Origin: Microbulbifer halophilus
Lineage (GTDB): Bacteria > Pseudomonadota > Gammaproteobacteria > Pseudomonadales > Cellvibrionaceae
Assembly: GCF_026183675.1 (NCBI RefSeq)
Contig: NZ_JAPIVK010000017.1
Span: forward strand, 1 to 64,000
Direction: 5' to 3'
DNA: 64,000 bases
Below, one piece after another: positions 29,201-36,254 of the stretch. The notes beneath the pieces were generated by a model. It ran no database searches. It worked only from the letters and a program-made list of their open reading frames with translations, and had not been told where the DNA came from. Both the position numbers and the translations under genes were made by a program. Every line of letters starts with the position of its first letter. The stretch's first letter is position 1.

Positions 29201-32200
29201 TCCAGGCAATCGGAAATACTATCCGCATCGGTATCCAGTTCTGAATCCATTTCCTGATCCACTGACTGGGCAACCAGCAGGTCTCCCAGACGGATGTAAC
29301 TTTTAGTCGAACACTCGGCGAACTCTTCCTCGAAAAGCAGTGTCCCAGTCTGGGTATAGACACTGAAGCTGTTCTGGTAGCTGCCCTTGATACGTTCAAG
29401 GTAACGGTGACCGTTGCCGTCATAGAAATAATTTTTTGTCGAACCTCCTGTGATCGCCGCCACCAGCCTGGAGGCGTGGTCATAACGATATGACTTCGTG
29501 TCATGCTCCGACACATACCCACTGGAATTCAGGTCGTATTGTGACTTCCTGGTGACGTTTCCCAGGGGGTCGAAATCCATGAACTTGAGCTCGGCATTGT
29601 TCCGTAGTTGCTTCAGCTTGGCGTTTCTGTAGAAGTAGTTCGAGCTGGTTCCGTCCAGGCTCCGGGTCTGAATATCACCGAAGGTATTGTAGCTGTAGTC
29701 GAGAGTACCCCACGGTCCGGATACCTGCCTTAGCCTGTTGATGCCGTCGTAACTACCGGCCTGATCCATCAAGACGTTCTGTGAGGAATTTATGGCGTCG
29801 ATGATCGATGTGACGTTTCCGGTATCATCGTAGCTATAGGTAAGATCCACTAGGCCATCCACCGATACCGTCTCGGGGAAAAGGCGCTGATTCAGCGTAA
29901 ACTGAGCGACCTTTCCATTACCGTAAGTAAAGGACTCTATCTGCCCGGACGGATAGTAGCTGACGTTTTCCGCATAGCTTCCGACCTTTGTGGGACGTCC
30001 CAGGTTATTGGGCGCATAGTCGATATAGAGCGAGTTCGGGTAGGTAATGCCTGCCAGAAAATCCAGGGTATTATAGTCGTAGTGAAAGGCATAGCTACGC
30101 GAAATGTCCGAGTTTATGGTGAGGATTTCATCGGTAAGGTTGTTGTTATTATCATACTGGTAACTCCAGGAGGACTCTCCCGCAATTAAACCAGTCAGAT
30201 TTCCGTTGTCGTCATAGGAAAAGTCTGTATCGAGGGTGCTTCCCGGATAATCGACGAAAGTCAGCCTGTCCAGATCGTCATATTCATAGGTTGTCGTCCT
30301 GAATTCCTCGACTTGGCTAGATTTAAGGTTGCCGACAAGATCATAGGTATAGTGGTTTGTGCCTATTTCCGGATCACTCTTCGACTCAAGAAAGTACTTT
30401 TCATTATACTTGTATTCTCTCCGAATCCGCCCCGAATCGCCATACTGCCATATTTCATAGGGCTGGTTGAGAAGATTCCTCTTAAATTTAGTCGTAACCG
30501 ATTCCGGTTGATCTACTCTCAAAAGCGATGAATCGTCTAGGCCAATATTACGGTTACGATAGGTCGTAACGTTTCCGCGCTCATCAACAACTTCTGTGAT
30601 TTCATCGTCATAGGATTTCGATACGTAGGTCCCATCCGAGTTCGATTTCTTTACCACCCTTCCCAGGGCATCGTAGTCGTAACTTATCCCTCCCGACTCG
30701 ACCTCACCATAGGGGTCGGATTCATAGACTTTCCTGCCCAATGCATCCAGTTCAGTGCGCTGGGATATAGCCTCTCCGGTTTGCGTATCACTCCGCGTTG
30801 TCTTGATCAACCTTCCGAGGCTATCGAACTCATCAACTTGCTTGAAGCCACCCCGGGTCAAGGTTCTATAAAAACTGGAGTAAGAGATTGAAACGTCGTC
30901 ATATATCGGAAAATCGATTCCCGTCAAGCGGTTAAGGTCATCATAGGAGAAACTGGTGGTAATCCCTCTCCCGTCAGTTATCGAAGAAACTGTGCCTGTA
31001 TCATTGATGTGCCTGCCAATAGAAACATTCTCTGGTCGGTTTTCCTGTTGCGCTATGCCACGCTTGTAATCGGAAAAGTAAGTGGTATTACCATTGGCAT
31101 CTGTTACATTTTGCACATCCCCGGCGCTAGTATACTCATAGCCAGTGTCAACACCGTTTGTTGTCTCCTGCTTCAGTTGTCCAAGCTCATCGAAGACCCT
31201 TGTAGTCAGTGATGTGTCACCATCCATGGTCGACTCTTCACTGGTAACCTTTCCCAATATCCATTTGGCCGTGTCATTGCTGTACTCGTAGGTCGTAGTT
31301 CTGTATTCGTCGTCTCTTGAGTAATTATTAAATTCCCGTACTACTGTCGGATTCCCGAAGTCATCATGGCCCGAGTATTTCGTGATCCTAGAAACGGTAA
31401 CTGTTCCATCTCCATTAGCCCCAAATTCGCGTTCGGCTTCGCTATCGTAACCATGTCCTTCGGACACGAGGAATGGAGCAAAGGTGGCAAACTCTGTCCA
31501 CCAAGTCCGATAGGGACTACCATGTATCATACTCTCATTTGAAATTTTCCTGGTATCCCAATTCAGAAACTTACTAAATAGCAGGTTTCCCCGCTTGTCA
31601 TGAGTAAGCTCTTTAGCCAGCAGACCGACCCAGGACGGCTTGATAAAATGGTATTGATCCACCGATACCCACCGGTAATCCTTGCCATAATGATAATATT
31701 CCGTGACATCATCAGGAGATGTAATAGTGGTTTTATCGTATCTAAGGGTTTCCCCCTCCATTGGGACACTATGAGGTTCGAAAACATAGGTCCAGTCTCC
31801 GCTGGCTATATCCCTTCCGGAGACATGCTTGGTTTCAATGGCAGTGGTTCTCAAACTGCTGCCATGATCAAACCTCACAAACTGATAGATGTAGTCTATT
31901 TCCGCACCATCCGGATACTTGACCTTCTGAAGCGAATGGCTGCCGACGCCGTCTTCCGGAAGCTCGTCGTCAGGGTCCGGATCGGGCGCTACACCGAAGT
32001 ATGTATACTCCCAATACTTGTTATCTGGCCGGGTTACACGCACAAGATGATGGGCGGGGAACATGTATCCGGGAATTTCTTCATACTCGTAAGTCCAAAC
32101 CTGGCCATTCGCCGTAATGGTATCCAGCAAGCGAAGACCATCTTCCGTTACTTGATACTCATAAGTAACTACCGGCTCGCTTCCCCCTTCCTCACTACGA

Positions 32201-32892
32201 TAGATATTTTTTATGTAGCTGGCGCCATTGTCTGCACTTTCGTATTCAATGCTTATCCAGTTTCCATTAACATCCTCGATTCGGGTTGTAAACCAGCTCG
32301 GCTCACCTTCGAAAAAGTCGAAATGGTCCATTGTATACTTGGTGCCGTCTGGTGAGGAAACCACCATACCTGGCTCGCCTGCGGTACAATCTGCTCTCCA
32401 GTTGCTTCTTGTAATCAGGCTGCCATCCCCCAAAACGCTATTCAGAACCAGCAACTCCCGCGCTCCGTCTGGATGTTCCAGAGAGGGGTTGTCGGCTGTG
32501 TTAACCTGGTAGGTATCCTGGTTACAAATCTTTTGCTGGTCATCTTTCGGCGCCACTATGCGGCCGAAGTGCATAACCCAACCTACCCCGTAGGAGGTAC
32601 GCTTCGGGTATTCGTTGGTCTGCAGGCTGGTATAGACCCTATTGATATTGATATCCATGCCACCGTTCCCGGGGACATGAATATCGGTATACTTAAGCTG
32701 CAGCGTTCCGGAAAACGGGTCTATGTGTTCGTTAAAGTTCTGGTTGATTGTTTCCTTGAACGGGTTCAGGCCTGGCTCGGCATAATAATCCCTGATTTCC
32801 TCTGCAAATGAAAACGTCGAAGCAGCCATAAACCCTACTGCCAACCAGATCCTCCGGCTTGTAATCCCATTTTCCGCCCTTAAGAAATACAA
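23293..32892 (-). CDS. giant secreted RHS/YD-repeat protein with PQQ-propeller and Ig-like regions
   Basis: This 3199-residue protein has an export signal (RRIWLAVGFMAASTFSFA). Residues about 30-1205 are RHS/YD repeats, such as YDDLNRLTGIDFP, YDALGRVVKKSNSDG and YDGNGHRYLER, ending in SYIRLGDLLVAQS. Residues about 1215-1370 have acidic calcium-binding TSP3-like repeats (DSDGDGLTNLEEV). About 1370-1720 is a PQQ-type beta-propeller region (GTIYVGSDDGKLYAVNPDG). About 1735-1840 is a second TSP3-like region. About 1845-2015 has two GINLF/GINLIGF-type repeats. From about 2015 to the end are Ig-like repeats (VNSHNNGETVTTPIVTISG). It lacks the RHS core tip and toxin, present in the gene at 19333-20238. 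The start is a TTG without an obvious ribosome site; a TTG at residue 17 after CGGAGG is an alternative. Confidence 0.88.
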   Translation of the reverse strand: MYFLRAENGITSRRIWLAVGFMAASTFSFAEEIRDYYAEPGLNPFKETINQNFNEHIDPFSGTLQLKYTDIHVPGNGGMDININRVYTSLQTNEYPKRTSYGVGWVMHFGRIVAPKDDQQKICNQDTYQVNTADNPSLEHPDGARELLVLNSVLGDGSLITRSNWRADCTAGEPGMVVSSPDGTKYTMDHFDFFEGEPSWFTTRIEDVNGNWISIEYESADNGASYIKNIYRSEEGGSEPVVTYEYQVTEDGLRLLDTITANGQVWTYEYEEIPGYMFPAHHLVRVTRPDNKYWEYTYFGVAPDPDPDDELPEDGVGSHSLQKVKYPDGAEIDYIYQFVRFDHGSSLRTTAIETKHVSGRDIASGDWTYVFEPHSVPMEGETLRYDKTTITSPDDVTEYYHYGKDYRWVSVDQYHFIKPSWVGLLAKELTHDKRGNLLFSKFLNWDTRKISNESMIHGSPYRTWWTEFATFAPFLVSEGHGYDSEAEREFGANGDGTVTVSRITKYSGHDDFGNPTVVREFNNYSRDDEYRTTTYEYSNDTAKWILGKVTSEESTMDGDTSLTTRVFDELGQLKQETTNGVDTGYEYTSAGDVQNVTDANGNTTYFSDYKRGIAQQENRPENVSIGRHINDTGTVSSITDGRGITTSFSYDDLNRLTGIDFPIYDDVSISYSSFYRTLTRGGFKQVDEFDSLGRLIKTTRSDTQTGEAISQRTELDALGRKVYESDPYGEVESGGISYDYDALGRVVKKSNSDGTYVSKSYDDEITEVVDERGNVTTYRNRNIGLDDSSLLRVDQPESVTTKFKRNLLNQPYEIWQYGDSGRIRREYKYNEKYFLESKSDPEIGTNHYTYDLVGNLKSSQVEEFRTTTYEYDDLDRLTFVDYPGSTLDTDFSYDDNGNLTGLIAGESSWSYQYDNNNNLTDEILTINSDISRSYAFHYDYNTLDFLAGITYPNSLYIDYAPNNLGRPTKVGSYAENVSYYPSGQIESFTYGNGKVAQFTLNQRLFPETVSVDGLVDLTYSYDDTGNVTSIIDAINSSQNVLMDQAGSYDGINRLRQVSGPWGTLDYSYNTFGDIQTRSLDGTSSNYFYRNAKLKQLRNNAELKFMDFDPLGNVTRKSQYDLNSSGYVSEHDTKSYRYDHASRLVAAITGGSTKNYFYDGNGHRYLERIKGSYQNSFSVYTQTGTLLFEEEFAECSTKSYIRLGDLLVAQSVDQEMDSELDTDADSISDCLETRLGLAPNDPQDATLDSDGDGLTNLEEVAQGTLLFSVDTDGDGVSDGDEVALQETDPLLADTDDDGINDSDETAAGSNLLLYDSDHDGVNDGDEQAFGLNALDPDDGRLDLDEDGYSNRQESLTSSDLSSVSGFPSDGSLAWYANTGGAIDKALSLDADGNLYVGARNGYLHAFHPDGSEKWRFQTGDEVLSTPVIGLDGTIYVGSDDGKLYAVNPDGTEKWNFQTYGNIQTSPSIGTDGTIYVASYDGELYAINEDGTLRWNYSTHPQNYVGAGFLSSPAVGADGTIYVGGWRVILDLPAPFMMAFTPDGDLKWQYGTDGPVDSSPAIGRNGDIYFYADDGFLYALTKDGELKWKYDTGSETSSSNWWSPVVGQNDTVYAGTAHGELIALDRAGQLLWEYDPLGTPFTPVIAEDGTVYFGTANGFLYALNPDGNLKWEYTDAYLLLSPPAIDIDGTVYIGDRNGRVQAFVNDNGGLASTPWPKFARDGFGSGNLCRSANSVYNPQVDSDSDGIPDCSEYVFGLDPNDGADAVLDTDGDTISNLDEYIAGTSLTEADTDGDGINDNNEALFASNAKLPDSDGDGILDGDEDYDFDGVSNAMEVIAGTDPYQSEAFLATGINLFHYPFAIPDGLTAFQLLDNLGGDGVISKIEKYDSSSNSFVSAEYVDGVAEGQDFTIQSGEGYVVHAQQSLQYAFEGEVVCPTANLEQGINLIGFSCISGEFSAFDLLSHLGGESVVSSVQRYNRGTGRYESATWMDGAPVGVDFPVNNNEAYIVHAQTAASIASPAEHTDLSIDSHTGGQAVEGFPVNVDGEFLALVTISGTVGTDTVSVEVNGEPANVSDGTFTIDLPLEGGTRSVEVAVTNLDNLVTRSTITLDVEQPWTLEVESHVDGQITYQSNPMVFGAVHESIDQIRVNGRPAVLESGSFRFGYLCENTGQESSPHCDYASYDDRLELDEGQHVLTVEAFRDGELLDSREIDLEVRRLAIATANPGLVSEALDDVAFPQSRIGDVAVYEAGNRGTFGHQLEIQATASDPSPGVAGNRLQTSIDVEVLNGMSGAYDATVELVFRDGDDAALYSADFLVSYDVPVSTVPPEFTVDSPVENADIYYSTGLVSGHYSASVDEIRVNGEVPEHFEGGIYSHPVDLTPGTLQVEAIGENPSLTRVKSVNFNTHAYDVMLAPGEVFTNEPIHTENFPASRVISYLTASDIVFQGAPAFVQRHNASVDLEVGETSPYKTMGHQFGIELQAAQGNPIVSGIYDFTVDWAPEIMGGFDPYMEIPVRLTVVESRDPPDIQLYSHTDGETVPSTTTGVAVRVSNDSSAQVVINGVQAQMEEIRNLPYTDHTYTAVLELNEGPNDIHVEVESLNGLTASETYTLNVVSQPVPTLDVTSHDEQEVISVDPVDIVAESGSETPGLTMYLNGEAQPSPVGEGTVYTWESTLLQEGDNLLEFYAPGYLDPIATRTVVLTPPPAPVITVTSHTEGEVVTQSPIVLTGTVVNPVESLTIDGIEMPLEGSGFTMEHLDLFEGDNVIEITAKGPGAHAETTTRTLNLFYQSSELPREVLVASSGKTYFRHEFTTTTDLFNSAWQVFYSFGEGRPDEQYSYWSSIEKLPDNRIVATLELNISDDADPGIYNFPVIMKFMDADSNLRFREIVMVDLTVTDENRLIPGSAILRSESIALEPTVFDAASSVQLVPDALPDGIGIQYYRSSQDWNEDLWNIQFEISADTDVTPGNYTVPVSYNFLDSDSTVIHTEVRNINVEVVLPEAGPPTVQVNSHNNGETVTTPIVTISGSVADANAMVTVNGQAAVVTPATGNEGTFSADITLEEGSNLVTVVATGEGQLTSTDQVTVNLSSQSSGGDLVIPVGETTRTSESFPMSESDFYAVAGLDLNYSGSADAINNLTLSSLSLTPVASELTWILEYDVSVNSAASPGVYDLSITYTFNDSNQAMVVEETRELSVEVTE

Positions 32893-32926
32893 AAACTCAC
32901 TTGATTAAAGGAAATTATCAGTCTTT

Positions 32927-33325
32927 CTAATCCTGATCAGACTCAGCCGGAACTGTGTAGCTTCCCGTTGCGTTAGATTCCATTTTCATTGTTGCAGTCC
33001 TTACGATGCTCGAATCCCTATCAGAAATTGCCTGGTCGACACTGGAAATTTCCTTTCCATCCACGATCGTCTGCTTTTTAATTTTCAGTGTTTCCGCATT
33101 CACAGCTTCGCTCTTCTCCCTAAGCTCTTCCAACTCCGAAAATTCATCACTATTTTCAACAAAATAGCTATCTTTGTACCTGGATTTCTTTTCGGGGGAA
33201 ACAACTTCAGAGACAGCGCTGCCTTCACTCTCCCTTTCATGCTTTAAACCATAAACAACAAAGACGGCAGCAAACACACCTGCAATCAATATTGAAGAAA
33301 CTGTTAGCAGATTATTTTTAATCAT
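32927..33325 (-). CDS. small single-pass membrane protein heading the RHS operon
   Basis: This 132-residue protein has an N-terminal membrane helix (LLTVSSILIAGVFAAVFVVY, about residues 5-24) followed by a charged, helical-looking tail with several acidic/lysine stretches (SEVVSPEKKSRYKDSYFVEN). It is not recognised. ATG 33325 is used, with GAGAGGGG two to seven bases upstream; an upstream TTG would add four residues. It ends 34 bases before the giant RHS gene and is the first gene of the leftward train, so it may be a periplasm-facing anchor or chaperone, which is inference only. Confidence 0.6.
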   Translation of the reverse strand: MIKNNLLTVSSILIAGVFAAVFVVYGLKHERESEGSAVSEVVSPEKKSRYKDSYFVENSDEFSELEELREKSEAVNAETLKIKKQTIVDGKEISSVDQAISDRDSSIVRTATMKMESNATGSYTVPAESDQD

Positions 33326-33640
33326 TACCCCTCTCAAAGTCAGGTGCTCTATTAAATAATTACACGTGAATTTTACGAAAATATTTCAAAGAAAATAAAC
33401 TTATTGACGCAGCTTCCTCATTTGACACCACAAGCGAAATCATTGATACAACAAAACCGTGAACCAATTATCATTTCAGTTGTTTCGCATCTAAAATTTT
33501 TCCACGATCACTATCTTCTTTTATTCGTTTTTAGATAAAAAACCTTTAATACTTCAACAACATGGAACTTATGTCAATTACAGGCTATTACACGACCTTG
33601 CACTTCAAGTCTCTGGATTAAGGTATGCACTCTTGGCCAT

Positions 33641-33793
33641 ATGGCCCAAAGCGGTTATGAATTCAGAAGCATGGTCTGGTGGTGGGGGGGGGGGGGGGGC
33701 AACCACTACATGATCAGCAATTCAGAAACGGCATGGAGGCGGAGGGAACAGGCCAATCAAGATCTTAAGATAGCACTGCCGAAAAGCGAGTGA
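33641..33793 (+). CDS. short frame containing a poly-G tract (doubtful gene)
   Basis: A 50-codon frame from ATG 33641 to TGA 33793 reads MAQSGYEFRSMVWWW, then five glycines encoded mostly by the G run, then NHYMISNSETAWRRRE to the end. The frame is actually open without stop from 33539. I do not recognise it. A change of one or two bases in the G run would shift it, so the run could act as a switch, but the small size and absence of a ribosome site make the gene doubtful. Confidence 0.25.
   Translation: MAQSGYEFRSMVWWWGGGGGNHYMISNSETAWRRREQANQDLKIALPKSE
33684..33699. repeat. 16-base G homopolymer
   Basis: Sixteen consecutive G residues lie just after GGT and before CAACC. Runs of this length are unstable by slipped-strand mispairing and are typical of contingency loci in some bacteria. 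Its exact length in the sample depends on sequencing accuracy. Confidence 0.9.
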
Positions 33794-33813
33794 ACACTCC
33801 CGGAATGGACAGC

Positions 33814-35157
33814 TTACAGAACGACACAGATCTTTGAACCGCTTCCAGACCGCGGCGTTACAGAGATTTCGCCCTCGTAACTCTCGACAATATCCGTGAC
33901 AACGGCCAGGCCGATGCCCTGCCCCGACTGCTGTTCATCCGCGCGCACGCCGCGATGAATCACCTGCTGCCACTTTTCCTCGTCGATACCGGGGCCGTTG
34001 TCGGCGACGGCAATCAACAGCTTGTAGTGATCGTCGTTGCCAATTTCAACTGAAATTTTCCCGTCGCCATACTTGTAGGCGTTGTCCAGCAGGTTGCCGA
34101 GCAGCTCCATCAGGTCACCCTCGTCGCCGTAAAACAGCGTGTCCTCGCTGCATTCCCACTGCACTTCCGCGGGTTTGTCCCGGTAGACCTTTTCCAGCGC
34201 ATCGAGGATTTTCTGCAGCAGCGGTGCCACCGGCACGCCGCGCAGGATGGATTTGGGCGAGCTGGTGACGGCGCGCTGCAATTGGTAGCTGATGATGCTG
34301 TCCATGCGCTGCACCTGCTCGATCAGGTTGCGGTAGGCGGTTTTCGGGTCGCTGGAAAAATTCAGCCCTTTCAGGACCGCCAGCGGCGTCTTCAGGCTGT
34401 GGGCGAGATCCGCCAGGGTATTGCGGGTCTTTTCCCGTTGGCGGCGTTCGTTCTCGATCAGCAGGTTGAGGTTGTCGGTGAGGGGCTGCAGCTCCCGGGG
34501 GAAATCCCCCTGCAGCTTGTCACTGCCGCCACTCTGCATCTCTTTCAGGGCACGGGCCACCGAGCGCAGCGGCGCCAGGCCCCAGCCCATCACCAGCCAC
34601 TGGGTCAGTACCAGTAGAAATGCCCCCAGGCCCAGCCAGCGCCACAGCGTGGATCGAAACTCCCGCAGTTGCGCCGCCATCGGCGCCGCGTCCTCGAGCA
34701 CCACGAAGGTGAACTGCTGCTCGTTGTCCAGCCCCCAGGCGATGCCCTGGCGGAAACTGCTGTAGCGCCCTTCCTGCCCCGGCAGCGACACTTCGGAGAA
34801 GACCTCGCGCCCCTGGGGCAGCGGGTGGCTGGGGAGCTGTGGCACCGCGAGGGCGGACTCGGAGCGCCAGATCACCCGGCCGCGCGCATCGGTGACGGCG
34901 CCGATCAGGCCGGAATCCGGCTGGTTGAAGCGCTGCTCCGGCAGCACCGGCGGAAACCGCAGGCTGTCGCCATCGGCTTCCGCCATCGCCAGCAGGGTGT
35001 AGATGTGCAGTTGCAGTTCGCGTTGCTTGGCGGCGTGCAGCGAGCTGCGGAAAGCGTGTTCCAGCACGCCGGAAATCAGCAGCAGAAACACCACCAGCAC
35101 CAGGCTGGTGACGATGGACAGTCGCCCCTTGAGGGACTTGAGTCGGGAAGTCAGCAC
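33814..35157 (-). CDS. phoQ: PhoQ-like sensor histidine kinase
   Basis: This 447-residue membrane kinase has an N-terminal helix, a periplasmic sensor region of roughly 140 residues, a second helix (LWRWLGLGAFLLVLTQWLVM) and a HAMP-type linker. The phosphorylated histidine sits in ADLAHSLKTPLAVLKGL, and the ATPase has N, G1 and G2 boxes (LLDNAYKYG, DNGPGIDEEKW, GQGIGLAVV). It follows the response-regulator gene by 12 bases. PhoQ senses divalent cations and cationic peptides in enterobacteria; the periplasmic acidic patch is not examined here, so the exact signal is unknown. Confidence 0.85.
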   Translation of the reverse strand: MLTSRLKSLKGRLSIVTSLVLVVFLLLISGVLEHAFRSSLHAAKQRELQLHIYTLLAMAEADGDSLRFPPVLPEQRFNQPDSGLIGAVTDARGRVIWRSESALAVPQLPSHPLPQGREVFSEVSLPGQEGRYSSFRQGIAWGLDNEQQFTFVVLEDAAPMAAQLREFRSTLWRWLGLGAFLLVLTQWLVMGWGLAPLRSVARALKEMQSGGSDKLQGDFPRELQPLTDNLNLLIENERRQREKTRNTLADLAHSLKTPLAVLKGLNFSSDPKTAYRNLIEQVQRMDSIISYQLQRAVTSSPKSILRGVPVAPLLQKILDALEKVYRDKPAEVQWECSEDTLFYGDEGDLMELLGNLLDNAYKYGDGKISVEIGNDDHYKLLIAVADNGPGIDEEKWQQVIHRGVRADEQQSGQGIGLAVVTDIVESYEGEISVTPRSGSGSKICVVL

Positions 35158-35169
35158 GGTAGCGGGCTG

Positions 35170-35844
35170 CTACTGCGGCGCGACAAAACGATAGCCGCGG
35201 CCGCGCAGTGTCTCGATGGGTTTCAGCTGCCCGGCCGCATCTATTTTCTTGCGCAGGCGGCCGATAAACACCTCGATCACATTGCTGTCGCGGTCGCAGT
35301 CCTGCTCGTAGATATGCTCGGTCAGTGTCGTCTTCGAGACCACCTCGTCCGGATGCAGCATCAGGTATTCCAGTACCTTGTACTCGAACGAAGTCAGGTC
35401 CAGTTCACTGTCGGAAACACTGACGCGTTGGGAACTGGTATCCAGCACGATGGGGCCGGCCTCGATGGTGGGCGAGGAAAAACCCGCGGAGCGGCGCACC
35501 AGCGCGTTCAGGCGCGCCAGCAGTTCCTCGGTGTGGAAGGGTTTTACCAGGTAGTCGTCGCCGCCGGCCTCCAGGCCGTTGACCCGCTCCTGCCAGTGAC
35601 CGCGGGCGGTCAGGATCAGGATGGGAAAGTGTTTGCCCTCCCGGCGCAGGGTGCGGATCACGTCGATGCCGTCCATCTTTGGCAGGCCCAGGTCCAGCAC
35701 CGCCACGTCGTAGGGGAACTCGCGACCGAAGTAGAGTGCCTCCTCGCCGTCCGGGGCCTCGTCCACGGTATAGCCGGCATCCCGCAGCGAAATCGCCAGT
35801 TGCTGCCGCAACAGTTCCTCGTCTTCTACCAACAGTGCGCGCAT
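35170..35844 (-). CDS. phoP: PhoP-like response regulator
   Basis: This 224-residue OmpR-family regulator has a receiver domain (MRALLVEDEELLRQQLA with acidic pocket, phospho-Asp in VAVLDLGLPKMDG, Lys in LVKPFHTEELLAR) and a C-terminal winged helix (VVSKTTLTEHIYEQDCDRD, VIEVFIGRLRKKI, RGRGYRFVAPQ). Sequence pattern and gene order (regulator, then kinase) fit PhoP. It is flanked upstream by a PepSY-domain gene, a common partner of this pair, which probably is cotranscribed. Confidence 0.88.
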   Translation of the reverse strand: MRALLVEDEELLRQQLAISLRDAGYTVDEAPDGEEALYFGREFPYDVAVLDLGLPKMDGIDVIRTLRREGKHFPILILTARGHWQERVNGLEAGGDDYLVKPFHTEELLARLNALVRRSAGFSSPTIEAGPIVLDTSSQRVSVSDSELDLTSFEYKVLEYLMLHPDEVVSKTTLTEHIYEQDCDRDSNVIEVFIGRLRKKIDAAGQLKPIETLRGRGYRFVAPQ

Positions 35845-35886
35845 ACCTTTCCCCCCACTTGAAATTCTATCGCCGTCCCGCCATTT

Positions 35887-36204
35887 CTAACGCGAGATGC
35901 GCCCGGTGCGCTTGTCCACATAGACCACGTAAACCTGGCTTTTATCCGACAATCCCTTGATCCGGTACATACTGCGGCCGTTTCGCTGCACTTCGGAAAT
36001 CGCCAGTATCTTGCCGCCGAAGCGCCGTTTCACCTTCGCCGCCGCCTGGTCGCGGGAGACCCCGCCCTGCTGCACCCGCAGGAACTCCGAGTGCCACAGG
36101 CCCGGCTGCTGCGCGACGCCGGCCTGCGACGGCAGGGCCGCGGTGCAGAGCAACAGAGAGAGAGCGAAAGAAAAGAGCCGGTGTGTGGCGCGGCGTGTGT
36201 TCAA
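35887..36204 (-). CDS. secreted PepSY-domain protein
   Basis: This 105-residue protein has a signal peptide (LFSFALSLLLCTAALPSQA) and a short PepSY-like domain: SRDQAAAKVKRRFGGKILAI, then YRIKGLSDKSQVYVVYVDKRTGRI. PepSY domains occur as small periplasmic proteins that can inhibit proteases or associate with two-component pairs. TTG at 36204 is chosen because AGGAG lies seven bases upstream; a longer frame starting at 36258 would place the signal peptide internally. It lies upstream of phoP in the same direction, 42 bases away. Confidence 0.75.
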   Translation of the reverse strand: MNTRRATHRLFSFALSLLLCTAALPSQAGVAQQPGLWHSEFLRVQQGGVSRDQAAAKVKRRFGGKILAISEVQRNGRSMYRIKGLSDKSQVYVVYVDKRTGRISR

Positions 36205-36254
36205 GGTGGAACTCCTGTGACTACCCGAATGGCGATCCTGCAGAGCCGGCGGTC

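Larger units (their letters stand above)
33326..33813. other. AT-rich spacer between RHS island and PhoQ gene
   Basis: This 488-base interval separates the leftward RHS train from the PhoQ-like gene's 3' end. The part next to the RHS gene is strikingly AT-rich and should hold its promoter. It also contains a 16-G homopolymer (33684-33699) inside a short rightward frame. No RNA gene or transposase is visible. Confidence 0.5.
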
